Source of the DNA: Vagococcus fessus | Lineage (GTDB): Bacteria; Bacillota; Bacilli; Lactobacillales; Vagococcaceae | Direction: 5' to 3' | Assembly (NCBI RefSeq): GCF_003987565.1 | Contig: NZ_NGJY01000002.1 | Location: 310,001-374,000 of the forward strand | Length of the DNA: 64,000 bases | Part shown: positions 35,415 to 44,638 of the stretch, one piece after another | How the letters are laid out: each line of letters starts with the position of its first letter | Numbering within the stretch: position 1 is the stretch's first letter | Position numbers and translations under genes: made by a program | Notes under the pieces: generated by a model | Databases searched by the model: none | Told to the model about the DNA's origin: nothing | The model's input: only the letters and a program-made list of their open reading frames with translations

Positions 35415-36356
35415 TTATATATTTTTTAAATAGTCTTCTAAACCATCTTTTACACTATAATTAGAATTAAAATCTATCGACTTAAGCTTTGTAATATCAG
35501 CTAGTGATTTAGGAATATCGCCTACCCTTGCTTTTTCATAACTCACTGGCAACTCTATTTCTAGAATTTCTGAGATCATCATAATGAGGTCATTTAAATC
35601 AGTTTCAGTTCCTGTACCGACATTATAAACCTCTCCTACCGATATCATACTTTTAGAAACTAACAATAACGCTTGAACCACATCATCTACATAAATAAAA
35701 TCTCTTGATTGTTTGCCATCCCCGTACACACTAAAAAGTGTTTCTTCATCTTTGAGTTGTCTTTTGAACTGATCCACCAATATAGAAATAACACCTGAAT
35801 AGGGGGATTTAGGATTTTGATTAGGACCAAACACATTGAAAAACCTTACTGCACTAGTTGGAACATTATAAAGTTTACTATATGTTAAAACAAAACGCTC
35901 TGCAGCGAATTTATCAATCGCATAAGGTGTTAATGGTCTAATAATTGACTCTTCTGTTTTAGGTAAAGTCGGTTCATCACCGTATACTGCTGCGGATGAT
36001 GAAAAAACAAGCCTTTTTAATTTCTTTTGATGTTCTCTTACTAATTCAAGCAGAATTAAAACACTATCAAAATTAACTTGATGCGTTTCTATTGGTCGCT
36101 CAACAGAATCTGCCACACTCGCTATAGCTGCTAAGTGAAAAATATAATCAAACTCATTAGTAGTAATTATCTCCTTCATCAATTTCCTGTCCGTTACATC
36201 ACCTTTTATAAACGTTAAGTTTGCTGAAGAATTCAAATTTTCTTGTTTGCCCATCGAAAGGTCATCAACAACCACAACTTTATTTTCACTTAACAAATAG
36301 TTTACCAAATTAGAGCCAATAAACCCCGCTCCACCTGTAATAAGAAATGTTTCCAT
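35415..36356 (-). CDS. UDP-glucose 4-epimerase-like SDR enzyme
   Basis: A 313-residue extended SDR with TGGAGFIGSNLVNYLL, FSSSAAVYGDEPTLPKTE, the catalytic Y-x3-K (PYAIDKFAAERFVL) and FFNVFGPNQNP. It belongs to the GalE/WbpP group that interconverts UDP-Glc/Gal or UDP-GlcNAc/GalNAc; residues alone do not settle which. It lies 35 bases after tagD and 28 before cpsC and is the first gene specific to the capsule block. It probably supplies one capsule sugar. Confidence 0.88.
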   Translation of the reverse strand: METFLITGGAGFIGSNLVNYLLSENKVVVVDDLSMGKQENLNSSANLTFIKGDVTDRKLMKEIITTNEFDYIFHLAAIASVADSVERPIETHQVNFDSVLILLELVREHQKKLKRLVFSSSAAVYGDEPTLPKTEESIIRPLTPYAIDKFAAERFVLTYSKLYNVPTSAVRFFNVFGPNQNPKSPYSGVISILVDQFKRQLKDEETLFSVYGDGKQSRDFIYVDDVVQALLLVSKSMISVGEVYNVGTGTETDLNDLIMMISEILEIELPVSYEKARVGDIPKSLADITKLKSIDFNSNYSVKDGLEDYLKNI

Positions 36357-36391
36357 TCTACGTCTCCTCCAAGGATCACTTTATTACTAAT

Positions 36392-36796
36392 CTATTGTTT
36401 TTTTAACAACTGATCCTTTAAATCTTCTTTTATCTTCGTCGTTGAGACTCCTTCTGTTCTCGGTAAGTATACAACCTCACAGTGTTCTTTAAGGAAATCA
36501 AATTTCCCTTCCCAGTCGTCCCCCATAACAAAGACATCGATGTCGTTATCTTTAACATCGTCTACTTTTTGTTCCCAAGTAAATTCCGGTAAGACTACAT
36601 CTACATACTTGATGGCCTCTAAGATATACTTACGATCTTCATAAGACGTGTACGCTTTCTTGCCCTTTAACGCGTTAAATTCGTCAGAAGACACGACAAC
36701 AGTCAAATGGTCTCCCAGCTCTCTCGCACGTTTTAAAATGTTCACATGACCCTTATGTAACAAATCAAATGTGCCATACGTAATTACTTTTTTCAT
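36392..36796 (-). CDS. tagD: Glycerol-3-phosphate cytidylyltransferase TagD
   Basis: A 134-residue nucleotidyltransferase with the two class signatures: TYGTFDLLHKGHVNILKRA (HxGH) and RTEGVSTTKI. It makes CDP-glycerol from CTP and glycerol 3-phosphate, the donor for the glycerophosphate units of wall teichoic acid. The size matches B. subtilis TagD (129). It comes after the tagG terminator, so it starts a new transcript and appears to be cotranscribed with the capsule genes downstream, not with tagH-tagB-tagA-tagG. Confidence 0.95.
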   Translation of the reverse strand: MKKVITYGTFDLLHKGHVNILKRARELGDHLTVVVSSDEFNALKGKKAYTSYEDRKYILEAIKYVDVVLPEFTWEQKVDDVKDNDIDVFVMGDDWEGKFDFLKEHCEVVYLPRTEGVSTTKIKEDLKDQLLKKQ

Positions 36797-36954
36797 AATA
36801 GTTAATCCCTCTTCTTATTTGATTGAGTACTTATTCTCTACCTATATAATACAGAATAAGCCACGATACTTTACATTCTACCATATTAATGGATTTTTTT
36901 TTTACATTTAAACAATTCTTTTAATTTATTTTATTAAATAGTCTTTTTTTTCAA

Positions 36955-36990
36955 AAAAAAAAATAATACCTCTTACAGTATTATTTTTTT
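36955..36990 (-). terminator. Terminator of the tagH-tagB-tagA-tagG operon
   Basis: A-rich/T-rich stem AAAATAATAC / GTATTATTTT with nine or more T on the minus strand, directly after the tagG stop codon. Confidence 0.85.
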
Positions 36991-36993
36991 AAC

Positions 36994-37812
36994 TTAAATA
37001 AAGTCCACAAAACGAGCTCTGAACTTCATATGTAAGTGCGAACCTAAAGTTAATAGGACACCTACAATTAACCAGAAAAATAAAGTTTGCGTTCCTTTTT
37101 CCCAGAACCACTCTTTAGATAAAAACGAATCTCTAAATCCGTTAATAATATAGTAGATGGGATTAAGTTGTAAGATACGAATTAATAAATCTTTACCTGC
37201 AAACTGCGCAGCTGTTTCGATATTCCAGATTGGCCCTGATAGGTAGAAAAGTAAGCGTAAGATCGACTGTAACATTATATGATAATCACGAACCAAGACA
37301 CTGATCGTCGCATTCAATATACCGAATGAAAAAAGGAAAGCGATCATACAGATAAAATAATAAATGTACTGTAACCAATAAATCGTTGGTGTAACACCAC
37401 CTGCTAACATTGAGATAAGCAAGAGCACCATCATCGCACGGTAGCTTACAAAATTACTCGTAATATTAACTGATGGCAAGATACTTACCGGAAACTTCAT
37501 TTTGGACACTAGTCCCACTTGACGGTAAATACTATTTGAAGCACCTAAGATTGAGCTGCTAATAAAGAACCAAGCGATTATTCCGATAATCATCCAAATG
37601 ATAAACGGCACACCATCTACTTTTTTCCCTTGATTAACACCTAATCCGAAGACTAGATAGTAAATCCCAATCTGAATGGCTGGATTTAAAAACTGCCACA
37701 CTAACCCTAAGTAATGACTTTGATACGTTGCTTTTTCTTCGTATTTAGAGATTCGACGGATAATTCCGACGTTTTCTAGTTGTTCTTTTAAAACTAATTT
37801 TACATCATTCAT
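36994..37812 (-). CDS. tagG: Teichoic acid ABC exporter, permease TagG
   Basis: A 272-residue ABC-2 permease with six membrane segments and the family motifs YQSHYLGLVWQFLNPAIQIGIYYLVFGLG and LNPIYYIINGFRDSF. With TagH it flips finished wall teichoic acid chains across the membrane. It is the last gene of the tagH operon, about 50 bases after tagA, and is followed by a strong terminator. Confidence 0.94.
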   Translation of the reverse strand: MNDVKLVLKEQLENVGIIRRISKYEEKATYQSHYLGLVWQFLNPAIQIGIYYLVFGLGVNQGKKVDGVPFIIWMIIGIIAWFFISSSILGASNSIYRQVGLVSKMKFPVSILPSVNITSNFVSYRAMMVLLLISMLAGGVTPTIYWLQYIYYFICMIAFLFSFGILNATISVLVRDYHIMLQSILRLLFYLSGPIWNIETAAQFAGKDLLIRILQLNPIYYIINGFRDSFLSKEWFWEKGTQTLFFWLIVGVLLTLGSHLHMKFRARFVDFI

Positions 37813-37862
37813 AATGTCAAACTCCTTTAAGACTTCACTCGCTTATTTTGTCTTCATCATTT

Positions 37863-38594
37863 CTATTTTACGTTTGCTTTATGCCATTTTTTAGCCTGAA
37901 ACATAAAAAGTGGTAATTCTGCTATTCTATATAACCGTTTAGGACTACTTAGTGAGCGGTATAGCCACTCCAGTCGGCATTTTATAAAGAAATCGGGTGC
38001 TCGCTTTACATGACCACTTATCACATCAAAGCTGCCTCCCACATCTTGAAAGACCGTCGCATCACATTTTTCATAGTGTTCTGCTAGCCATTGCTCTTGC
38101 CTTGGAAATCCTAATGCTACGAAAACAAATGTCGGCTTCACTTTGCTTATCTCGGCTGCTACTTGCTTACCTGATAGTGTCGTATAACCATCGATAGATC
38201 CTGCAATCTTAATATTCGGGTAATCACTCGTGATGGCTTTAACCGTATCGTCTAACACTTCTGGTTTCGCACCGTACAAAAAGATCGACTCCTTTGTATC
38301 ATTAGCAAAAGCTAATAAGCGGTACATCAAATCAATTCCCGTTACCCGCTCTTTTATCTTGCCACCTTGTTGTTTTGAGGCTTTGACAATCCCTATACCG
38401 TCTGCAATACCATAAGTCGCATGGTTAGCTAACGCAACAATCTCAGGATACTTATGAGCATGCAGGGCAATTTGGGGATTAATACTTAGATAAAGTGTTT
38501 TGTCCTCCTGTTGCAAACGCCCTGGCAATTCAGCGATAATCTCATCTAAGGTCGCAACTGTAACTGGTAGACCTAGTATGACTTCCTTTTCCAT
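37863..38594 (-). CDS. tagA: N-acetylmannosaminyltransferase TagA (WecG/TagA/CpsF family)
   Basis: A 243-residue GT26 enzyme that adds ManNAc to undecaprenyl-PP-GlcNAc, the second step of the wall teichoic acid linkage unit. Signatures are YGIADGIGIVKASK, FLYGAKPEVLDDTVK, FVALGFPRQEQWLAEH and FQDVGGSFDVISGHVKRAP. The start at 38594 has GGGATG 9 bases upstream and is preferred over the ATG three codons earlier. It follows the CDP-glycerol transferase gene by 13 bases. Confidence 0.93.
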   Translation of the reverse strand: MEKEVILGLPVTVATLDEIIAELPGRLQQEDKTLYLSINPQIALHAHKYPEIVALANHATYGIADGIGIVKASKQQGGKIKERVTGIDLMYRLLAFANDTKESIFLYGAKPEVLDDTVKAITSDYPNIKIAGSIDGYTTLSGKQVAAEISKVKPTFVFVALGFPRQEQWLAEHYEKCDATVFQDVGGSFDVISGHVKRAPDFFIKCRLEWLYRSLSSPKRLYRIAELPLFMFQAKKWHKANVK

Positions 38595-38607
38595 GTTAGT
38601 CATCCCT

Positions 38608-39762
38608 TCATTTCGTTTTCATAAAATCAATTAAACGTTCACTGGCTTGTCCATCATTATATTCTTGCCAGCTTGCCCCATAATCAGCAGCTAAAACCCC
38701 TTCAGACTCTTCTAGTTTTTGTTGTAACAGGTCTATATTCTGGACTAACGCAGCACTTGCTTCTTCCACAAATCCTGGCTGAAGGCCTACTTGCTGCTCA
38801 TAGATTTCTAAGTCCGGACAGTAAAAGACAAGGCGTCCTTCTGGCTTAATCAAGCTATAGTCAAAAAGGACCGATGAGTAGTCCGTAATCAAAATGTCTA
38901 CATTATAGAGTAACTCTTCTAACGTTAGACCTCTAAGATCAAAATTAAGCGGTCCGTCAGTTCGATACTCTGCCATATGAGGATGCAAATGTCCGAATCC
39001 AAGCATTCCCTCGGGTAAACTTAGTTGATTAAGCATCGTTTCTATCTCACTGGTTTCATATGGACGATAAGTCGGGACATATAGTACCACGCGTTCCTCT
39101 TGTACATCAGGAAATGCACGACGAAATTTTTCTTGTGCTTGGACGTTACGTCCCTCTTCAAAATAATAATCTGTTCGAGGGTACCCTGTTTTAAGCACCT
39201 TCGTTTCGGCAATCTGATAACTCTCTTGGAAGACGTTTCCCATCTTATCCGACCCCACAACGTAATAATCACAGGCCTCGTAGACCGCTTGAAATCGCTT
39301 ATGATCCGCTTTCGTCCGACTAGCTGTTGCTTTATCTTGCCAGCCAAATGTTTTAATCGCACCATTGGCATGCCAGATTTGAAAAACAGTCGTCTCATCT
39401 GATAGTTCTAACGCTCCCATAAAGGCAAAGTAATTATCACAGATAATATAGCGGGCGTTACTAATCCTAGCAATACACTCTTTAAAAAAAGAAGAGGGCT
39501 CATCTAAGTTGTAACATGCAAGCCCCATATTTCGGTAGACTTCTACCTCATTTTCACAGGCCTTGGTGTAATAGACTGTCACAGTACCTAATTCTTTTTC
39601 TTGAGACAGTCGCTCTATCAGACCGCGATCATTTCCTGGAAAACTAAGTAAGTACGCGACACCCTGACATCTATCTTGCTGTTTCGCTCTTTTTGACTTT
39701 AGTTTAACCAAAGTCATATAGGCCGATTTAGCCCATTGGTTCAGTTGCTCTTTAACCTTCAT
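38608..39762 (-). CDS. tagB: CDP-glycerol glycerophosphotransferase (TagB/TagF family, TagB-sized)
   Basis: A 384-residue GT-B-type transferase of the CDP-glycerol family, with VFQIWHANGAIKTFGW, LKTGYPRTDYYFEEG, VVLYVPTYRPYETSEIE and LITDYSSVLFDYSLI. TagB (about 380) adds the first glycerophosphate to the linkage unit; TagF (about 740) builds the chain. The length here fits the priming enzyme. No long TagF is in this window, so the polymerase must be elsewhere or the polymer must be different. The gene overlaps tagH by 11 bases. Confidence 0.85.
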   Translation of the reverse strand: MKVKEQLNQWAKSAYMTLVKLKSKRAKQQDRCQGVAYLLSFPGNDRGLIERLSQEKELGTVTVYYTKACENEVEVYRNMGLACYNLDEPSSFFKECIARISNARYIICDNYFAFMGALELSDETTVFQIWHANGAIKTFGWQDKATASRTKADHKRFQAVYEACDYYVVGSDKMGNVFQESYQIAETKVLKTGYPRTDYYFEEGRNVQAQEKFRRAFPDVQEERVVLYVPTYRPYETSEIETMLNQLSLPEGMLGFGHLHPHMAEYRTDGPLNFDLRGLTLEELLYNVDILITDYSSVLFDYSLIKPEGRLVFYCPDLEIYEQQVGLQPGFVEEASAALVQNIDLLQQKLEESEGVLAADYGASWQEYNDGQASERLIDFMKTK

Positions 39763-40864
39763 GGCCTTTACCTTTAACTGGTACTTTTTTTACATTTTTC
39801 TTTTGTACAATCGGCTTCCCAGTTTTAGGATCAAGTTGTTTTATCGGAACCGGCTTTTCAAATAAGACTGTCGGTTGTTTCATTACTGTAGTCAGGGCAC
39901 GGCCATTAATATTGACCGCTCCTAAAAAGACAAGCGCTAGTATTGCCACACCTAACATCAGCTTTGTAAAGCCTGTCATTTTCCCAATTGGAGGACCTTT
40001 TAGCACTTCTGGGTCTTTATTTTTTTCTTTAGCATCCGCTGCTAACTTTTCTTCATTGAAAGCTGTCTGTTGATTCTTGTAACCATCTTGATAAGCTTTT
40101 TTTTCTTTTGGTGACTGTTTTCTAAACCATGCAGTAAAATCTTTATATTCTTTAACAACTTCTGCTGTTTCACCAAACATTTTCACTTCACCGTAATGCA
40201 TCCATAAGACACGTGTACATAGTTTTTCGATTTGAGTTAACGAATGACTGACAAAGAAGATGGTCTTACCTTCTGATTTAAATTGTTCAATACGCTCGAC
40301 ACATTTTTGATAGAACGTATCATCTCCAACCGATAAGGCCTCATCAATAATTAAAATATCTGGGTTGTTATGGACCGCAATTGCAAAGCCCAAACGTGAC
40401 TTCATCCCACTTGAATAATTTTTTACAGGCTGGTCAATAAACGCACCCAAATCAGCAAAGGCAATAATATCATCTAAAATAACATCAATTTGCTCATTCG
40501 TTAGTCCTGTCATCAAACATTTTAAGCGAATATTTTCTAAACCGGTTAGTTGTCCTTTTAACCCTGCACCGATAGCAATAATAGAGGTCTCACCGTTAAT
40601 TTCAAGAACACCACTCGTTTGTGGGATAATACCAGCTAATATATTGGACAAGGTCGATTTCCCTGATCCGTTAATCCCGATTAAACCGATAGCCTCTCCA
40701 GAATACACCTCAAGGTCAACACCTTTAAGTGCCCAAAAATGAGGGATATCTTTTTGTGAAAACTTGAAAAGGGCCTTCACTTTATCCGACTTTTTCTTAT
40801 ATAAGTCATATTCTTTTGTGATCATTTCCATCCGAACTTTAACTTGTCTATTTTCTTGAGTCAA
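39752..40864 (-). CDS. tagH: Teichoic acid ABC exporter, ATPase TagH
   Basis: A 370-residue ABC protein. The ATPase domain (about 8-240) has Walker A GINGSGKSTLSNIL, signature VKNYSSGMKSRLGFAIAV, Walker B ILIIDEALSVGD and the H-loop FFVSHSL. After it come a charged linker, one membrane helix (LMLGVAILALVFLGAVNI, about 310-328) and a short outer tail rich in Lys. A membrane anchor and extra C-terminal part are typical of TagH and are lacking in other O-antigen ATPases. The start is TTG at 40864, 8 bases after AAGGTGG; GTG at 40876 is the alternative. Confidence 0.93.
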   Translation of the reverse strand: MTQENRQVKVRMEMITKEYDLYKKKSDKVKALFKFSQKDIPHFWALKGVDLEVYSGEAIGLIGINGSGKSTLSNILAGIIPQTSGVLEINGETSIIAIGAGLKGQLTGLENIRLKCLMTGLTNEQIDVILDDIIAFADLGAFIDQPVKNYSSGMKSRLGFAIAVHNNPDILIIDEALSVGDDTFYQKCVERIEQFKSEGKTIFFVSHSLTQIEKLCTRVLWMHYGEVKMFGETAEVVKEYKDFTAWFRKQSPKEKKAYQDGYKNQQTAFNEEKLAADAKEKNKDPEVLKGPPIGKMTGFTKLMLGVAILALVFLGAVNINGRALTTVMKQPTVLFEKPVPIKQLDPKTGKPIVQKKNVKKVPVKGKGHEG

Positions 40865-40953
40865 ACTTAACGCCACCTTACTCTAATTGTTTTAGAACAC
40901 CTTTTTTTATCAGTGGTTCTTAAAATATCTTTTTATACTTATAAAATAATAAT

Positions 40954-40980
40954 AGGGATAATTAAGAAACAATTATCCCT
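40954..40980 (-). terminator. Terminator-like hairpin after the LCP gene
   Basis: AGGGATAATT and AATTATCCCT arms with an AT-rich tail (ATTATTATTTT) 12 bases after the LCP stop codon. Confidence 0.65.
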
Positions 40981-40991
40981 GATACCTAACA

Positions 40992-42359
40992 TTAATCATC
41001 TATTATGGCCATGCCATCTTCAGGGAATGTGTCTAGTGCCACAACTCCATTTGATTCCAACTTAAAGCCTTCCACATCTCTTTCATCTGGCTCATCTAAT
41101 CCTAAATTATAACGCATACGATGGCTAATATAATCTAAGCTATCTTGGTGAAGCCCTACCATACTCTCACCATAATAAGTATAACTCATCCAAGAGAAAA
41201 CATAAGAATCAAAATCATAACTATGTGTAAGACCTGATTGAGCCACAGCTAACATCGTCGGCATCGTCATATCCGTCCAAAAATGGCCTCTTAACGCCTT
41301 AATCACATCTTGGAATTTAGTAATTGAACCTAATCCCATTGCTTTTTTCAATAAAGCTTGCATAACTTCTTGCTGACGACTGCCTCGCTTAACATCATCA
41401 TCAGCTTTACGTGTTCTAGCAAAAGCTAAGGCTTCTTCACCATTTAAAACATGACGTCCTTTCTTCAGTTTCACTTTGAACTTCCCTTTAGCATTTTGCT
41501 CTGTGTAATCATAAGGGACGTCTACCTCAACGCCATCAAACGCATCAATAATCTGCTCGAACGCTTGGAAGTCAATCGTCACATAATGATTAATCGGAAC
41601 ATTCATCAGATTTTCTACGGCATCAACAGTTGCTTCGATATCTCCGTAAGCATAGGCTGCATTAATCTTTCCTTTACCTGTATACTTTTCTGAATTAATC
41701 TGAGTATAGGTATCACGAGGGATGCTTACCTGACTAATTTTTCCATTTTTAGGGCTAACTGTTACAAGTAACATGGCATCCGTTCGTGTTGCTTCTAAAT
41801 TACGCTCGTCATTGTTATCTATCCCAAGTACTAAAATAGAAATGGGATCCTTGAGTGGATCAATATTATCATTAATTGTGGTATTTCTATTCAACGGTTT
41901 ATACGAATCATTGAGAAAGCCATTGACCGTGGTAAAAACGTTAGCACTGTAAGCAATTATACCCAACAGTAACACGAGAAACCCAATAATCAAGATCCGA
42001 TTTCTTTTCTTCCTCTTTTCTAACGTCGTTGCCTTCGTAATTTCTTTGCGTTTTACACCCTTGAGTTGATAATCTTTGATGGCCTCTTCTAATATAGCAT
42101 CCGTATCGTCAACGTCTGGCTCCGATTCACCGGTCGCTACTTCTAATTTCTCGCGCATCTCATCAAAAATGGCCCCATCTACTAAATCATCTTCTAATAA
42201 TATCGTTCGTAGATCTTCTGTTTTTCCAGGTTTTATCTTCTCTACTTCTTCTTTCGAAGTGTCTTTTTTTATTGCGTCATCTTTTACTGTTTCATCTGGT
42301 TGTTTCGTATTAACTTGTTTCGTTTCACTTGACTCTTTAATTTTATTTTTATCAGTCAT
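40992..42359 (-). CDS. LCP (LytR-CpsA-Psr) family glycopolymer ligase
   Basis: A 455-residue protein. A long acidic and Lys-rich cytosolic N-terminus (about 1-120, e.g. DKNKIKESSETKQVNTKQ) is followed by a membrane helix (about 123-145) and an LCP domain with ISILVLGIDNNDERN, RTDAMLLVTVSP, SIPRDTYTQI, KINAAYAYGD and FARTRKADDDVKRGSRQQEVM. A C-terminal extension (about 390-455) is not part of the LCP core. Being next to tagH and opposite tagO, it most likely attaches wall teichoic acid to peptidoglycan. The ATG at 42359 follows AAGGATGAC; the ATG three codons before it is too close to that site. Confidence 0.9.
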   Translation of the reverse strand: MTDKNKIKESSETKQVNTKQPDETVKDDAIKKDTSKEEVEKIKPGKTEDLRTILLEDDLVDGAIFDEMREKLEVATGESEPDVDDTDAILEEAIKDYQLKGVKRKEITKATTLEKRKKRNRILIIGFLVLLLGIIAYSANVFTTVNGFLNDSYKPLNRNTTINDNIDPLKDPISILVLGIDNNDERNLEATRTDAMLLVTVSPKNGKISQVSIPRDTYTQINSEKYTGKGKINAAYAYGDIEATVDAVENLMNVPINHYVTIDFQAFEQIIDAFDGVEVDVPYDYTEQNAKGKFKVKLKKGRHVLNGEEALAFARTRKADDDVKRGSRQQEVMQALLKKAMGLGSITKFQDVIKALRGHFWTDMTMPTMLAVAQSGLTHSYDFDSYVFSWMSYTYYGESMVGLHQDSLDYISHRMRYNLGLDEPDERDVEGFKLESNGVVALDTFPEDGMAIIDD

Positions 42360-42391
42360 TTGTGTCATCCTTCTTAATTAATATCCAAATT

Positions 42392-42400
42392 ATTATACCA
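42392..42400 (-). promoter_or_regulatory. Extended -10 promoter of the LCP gene
   Basis: On the minus strand TGGTATAAT (an extended -10) lies 33 bases before the start codon; there is no good -35. Confidence 0.6.
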
Positions 42401-42463
42401 TATCTTTTATGACAAACCTAGTCGGCTAATATGTCTTAAACTTTCCATAATATATTATTTAAG

Positions 42464-42492
42464 TTGGCAGTTATTCTCTTGTACTGTATAAT
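42464..42492 (+). promoter_or_regulatory. Promoter of tagO
   Basis: TTGGCA (42464-42469), 17-bp spacer, TATAAT (42487-42492), 32 bases before the ATG at 42524. A near-consensus vegetative promoter. Confidence 0.85.
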
Positions 42493-42523
42493 AGATTGGA
42501 ATACTGAAAGTGGGTTTATAACT

Positions 42524-43663
42524 ATGAATTTTATTGTAAGTTTAGTACTACGGCTACTTCTTGTTGCTGCTATTGCTTACCTAATAACTCCAATCGGTCG
42601 ACGTTTTTCACTTTTTATTAAGGCTGTTGATTATCCAAACGCTCGTCGATTAAATAAAAAGCCAATGCCATCAGCTGGTGGGTTAACTATTTATGTGACC
42701 TTCATTATTACGACACTTTTCATTTTTCCCGATGTCATTCCTAGAGCTTATGCTTTAAAAATCATCCTAGCTAGTGGAATTGTCGTTCTAACAGGTGTTT
42801 TAGACGATATTTTTGAGTTATCACCTAAACAAAAGTTATTAGGTATCGCTTTAGGCGCATTAGCGGCCTATTATATTGCTGATATCCGAATGAATACCGT
42901 CAGTCTTTTCTCCTTCTTTGATATCAATTTAGGCTTTCTAAGTTTGCCTTTAACGTTGATTTGGATTATTGCTTTAACAAATGCGATCAACCTTATCGAT
43001 GGTTTAGATGGTCTTGCTTCTGGCGTGTCGATTATCGCACTGATGTCCATGGGGATTGTTGGGTATATTTCGGTAGCTAGTTATGGTGTGATTATCCAAG
43101 TCCCTATCATGATATTTATATTGGTAGCTTGTACGGTCGGATTTTTACCATTTAACTTCTATCCCGCGAAAATCTATCTCGGTGATACCGGCGCACTGTT
43201 TTTAGGCTTCATGATAGCGATTCTTTCATTACAAGGGTTAAAGAATACTACTGTTATTTCATTAATCACGCCACTCATTATTTTAGGTGTGCCAATTACA
43301 GATACTCTTTTCGCAATCATCCGTCGCTTGCTTAATAAGCAGCCCATTTCATCTGCAGATAAAATGCACTTGCATCACCGTTTACTCTCGATTGGTTTCA
43401 CACATCGAGGTGCTGTCCTAATGATTTATGCGCTAGCATTTATCTTCTCATTCATCGCTATCCTGTATAGCTTTAGTGATATGTGGGCCAACATTATTAT
43501 GACTATCGCACTGTTATTCGGACTTGAACTTTTCGTTGAACTAATCGGCTTAACCGGTACAGAACGTCAACCTCTGATGAATACATTGAAGTTTATTGGA
43601 AATCGAGCTTATCGTAACGAACGATTAGAAAAACGTAAGAAAAAAAATAAGCATTCTAAGTAA
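42524..43663 (+). CDS. tagO: Undecaprenyl-phosphate GlcNAc-1-phosphate transferase TagO
   Basis: A 379-residue polyprenyl phosphotransferase of the MraY/WecA family with about 10 membrane helices. It has the family segments AVDYPNARRLNKKPMPSAGGLTIY, VLTGVLDDIFELSPKQKLLG, ITNAINLIDGLDGLASGVS-like ALTNAINLIDGLDGLASG, and FYPAKIYLGDTGALFLGFM with the catalytic Asp residues. The cytosolic HIHH-type loop is ADKMHLHHRLLSIG. It starts wall teichoic acid and other glycopolymers. The ATG at 42524 is used; the frame is open further upstream across the promoter. Its last codons form one arm of the terminator at 43642-43691. Confidence 0.93.
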   Translation: MNFIVSLVLRLLLVAAIAYLITPIGRRFSLFIKAVDYPNARRLNKKPMPSAGGLTIYVTFIITTLFIFPDVIPRAYALKIILASGIVVLTGVLDDIFELSPKQKLLGIALGALAAYYIADIRMNTVSLFSFFDINLGFLSLPLTLIWIIALTNAINLIDGLDGLASGVSIIALMSMGIVGYISVASYGVIIQVPIMIFILVACTVGFLPFNFYPAKIYLGDTGALFLGFMIAILSLQGLKNTTVISLITPLIILGVPITDTLFAIIRRLLNKQPISSADKMHLHHRLLSIGFTHRGAVLMIYALAFIFSFIAILYSFSDMWANIIMTIALLFGLELFVELIGLTGTERQPLMNTLKFIGNRAYRNERLEKRKKKNKHSK

Positions 43664-43691
43664 GTTTAATTACTCAGAATGCTTATTTTTT
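43642..43691. terminator. Bidirectional terminator that overlaps both convergent coding ends
   Basis: A perfect 16-bp stem (AAAAAATAAGCATTCT and its complement) whose arms lie inside the last codons of tagO (plus) and of the YihY gene (minus). Both proteins therefore end in the same NKHS sequence. Confidence 0.9.
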
Positions 43692-44608
43692 ATGGTATAT
43701 TTTTTACCTTGACGTGCTATTTTTCTTAACGGAACATTTAAACTACTGTTTCGTGTTTCAATCGACCCGCTGATAAATTCTTCAAAGACTGCATTGATCA
43801 ACCCGCCTAAAATAATAACGGTTGCCGCAAAATCAAGCCACAACATAAAGACAACAAACCCACCAATCAACCCATAACTCGTAAACCCTTTTGAAAAATA
43901 ATGTGTATATAATCCAAAAAATTGAGTTAAAATCATCCAGCCTACCGATGCAAAAATAGCTCCTGGTAATATCGAACGTAGCCTCACTTTAGCATTCGGT
44001 AAAAATGCATAAATAACACACATCGTTACAAATAAAACCAATAACGTAACAGGCCATTTTAACGTTTGGAAGATATCTACTATTGATATAGGTAAGTTTA
44101 AAATGGGTAAAATATAGTCTAATATTCGCTGACCAAAACTAAACAACAGAGCAACAACTATAACAGAAAGTAAGAATAAGAAAATCGCTCCAAATGAAAA
44201 TAAACGCGTTAAAATCATATTGGCCCGACGTTCAACTCCGTATACTTTATTAAGAGTAATTTGAAGTGCATTGATACTTCGGCTACTCGCCCATAAAGTT
44301 GCTATCGCCGATACAGATAAGACACCACCATTTGAAACACTTAATAACGTACGAATGGTTCCTTCCAACATAGTAAAGATACTTTCTGGAACCATCGCAG
44401 ATATATAAGGAAGAACCATTTCAGGATCAAGATTTAGAAAAGGCAGAATATTACCTATTGCTATCGTTAATGGAAATAAAGATAACAATAGATAATACGC
44501 AATCGCAGCAGCTGAAAGACCCACTTCTGCTCCTTTAAAACGCTCTTGTATGGTTCCTATTAATTTTCGATACGTTTGATTATTTAGTATTCTTTCAACT
44601 GACTTCAT
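43670..44608 (-). CDS. YihY/BrkB family inner membrane protein
   Basis: A 312-residue membrane protein with six hydrophobic segments and the YihY/BrkB signatures SAAAIAYYLLLSLFPL, VSAIATLWASSRSINALQITLNKVYGV, GAIFASVGWMILTQFFGLYTHYF and YGLIGGFVVFMLWLDFAATVIILGGLINA. The family (once annotated as ribonuclease BN, wrongly) has no settled function; roles in envelope integrity or transport have been suggested. It is 30 bases downstream of map and may be cotranscribed with it. The C-terminus is encoded by the shared terminator hairpin. Confidence 0.9.
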   Translation of the reverse strand: MKSVERILNNQTYRKLIGTIQERFKGAEVGLSAAAIAYYLLLSLFPLTIAIGNILPFLNLDPEMVLPYISAMVPESIFTMLEGTIRTLLSVSNGGVLSVSAIATLWASSRSINALQITLNKVYGVERRANMILTRLFSFGAIFLFLLSVIVVALLFSFGQRILDYILPILNLPISIVDIFQTLKWPVTLLVLFVTMCVIYAFLPNAKVRLRSILPGAIFASVGWMILTQFFGLYTHYFSKGFTSYGLIGGFVVFMLWLDFAATVIILGGLINAVFEEFISGSIETRNSSLNVPLRKIARQGKKYTIKNKHSE

Positions 44609-44638
44609 AAGACTCCTTTAATAACGTTTTGACGTCTA

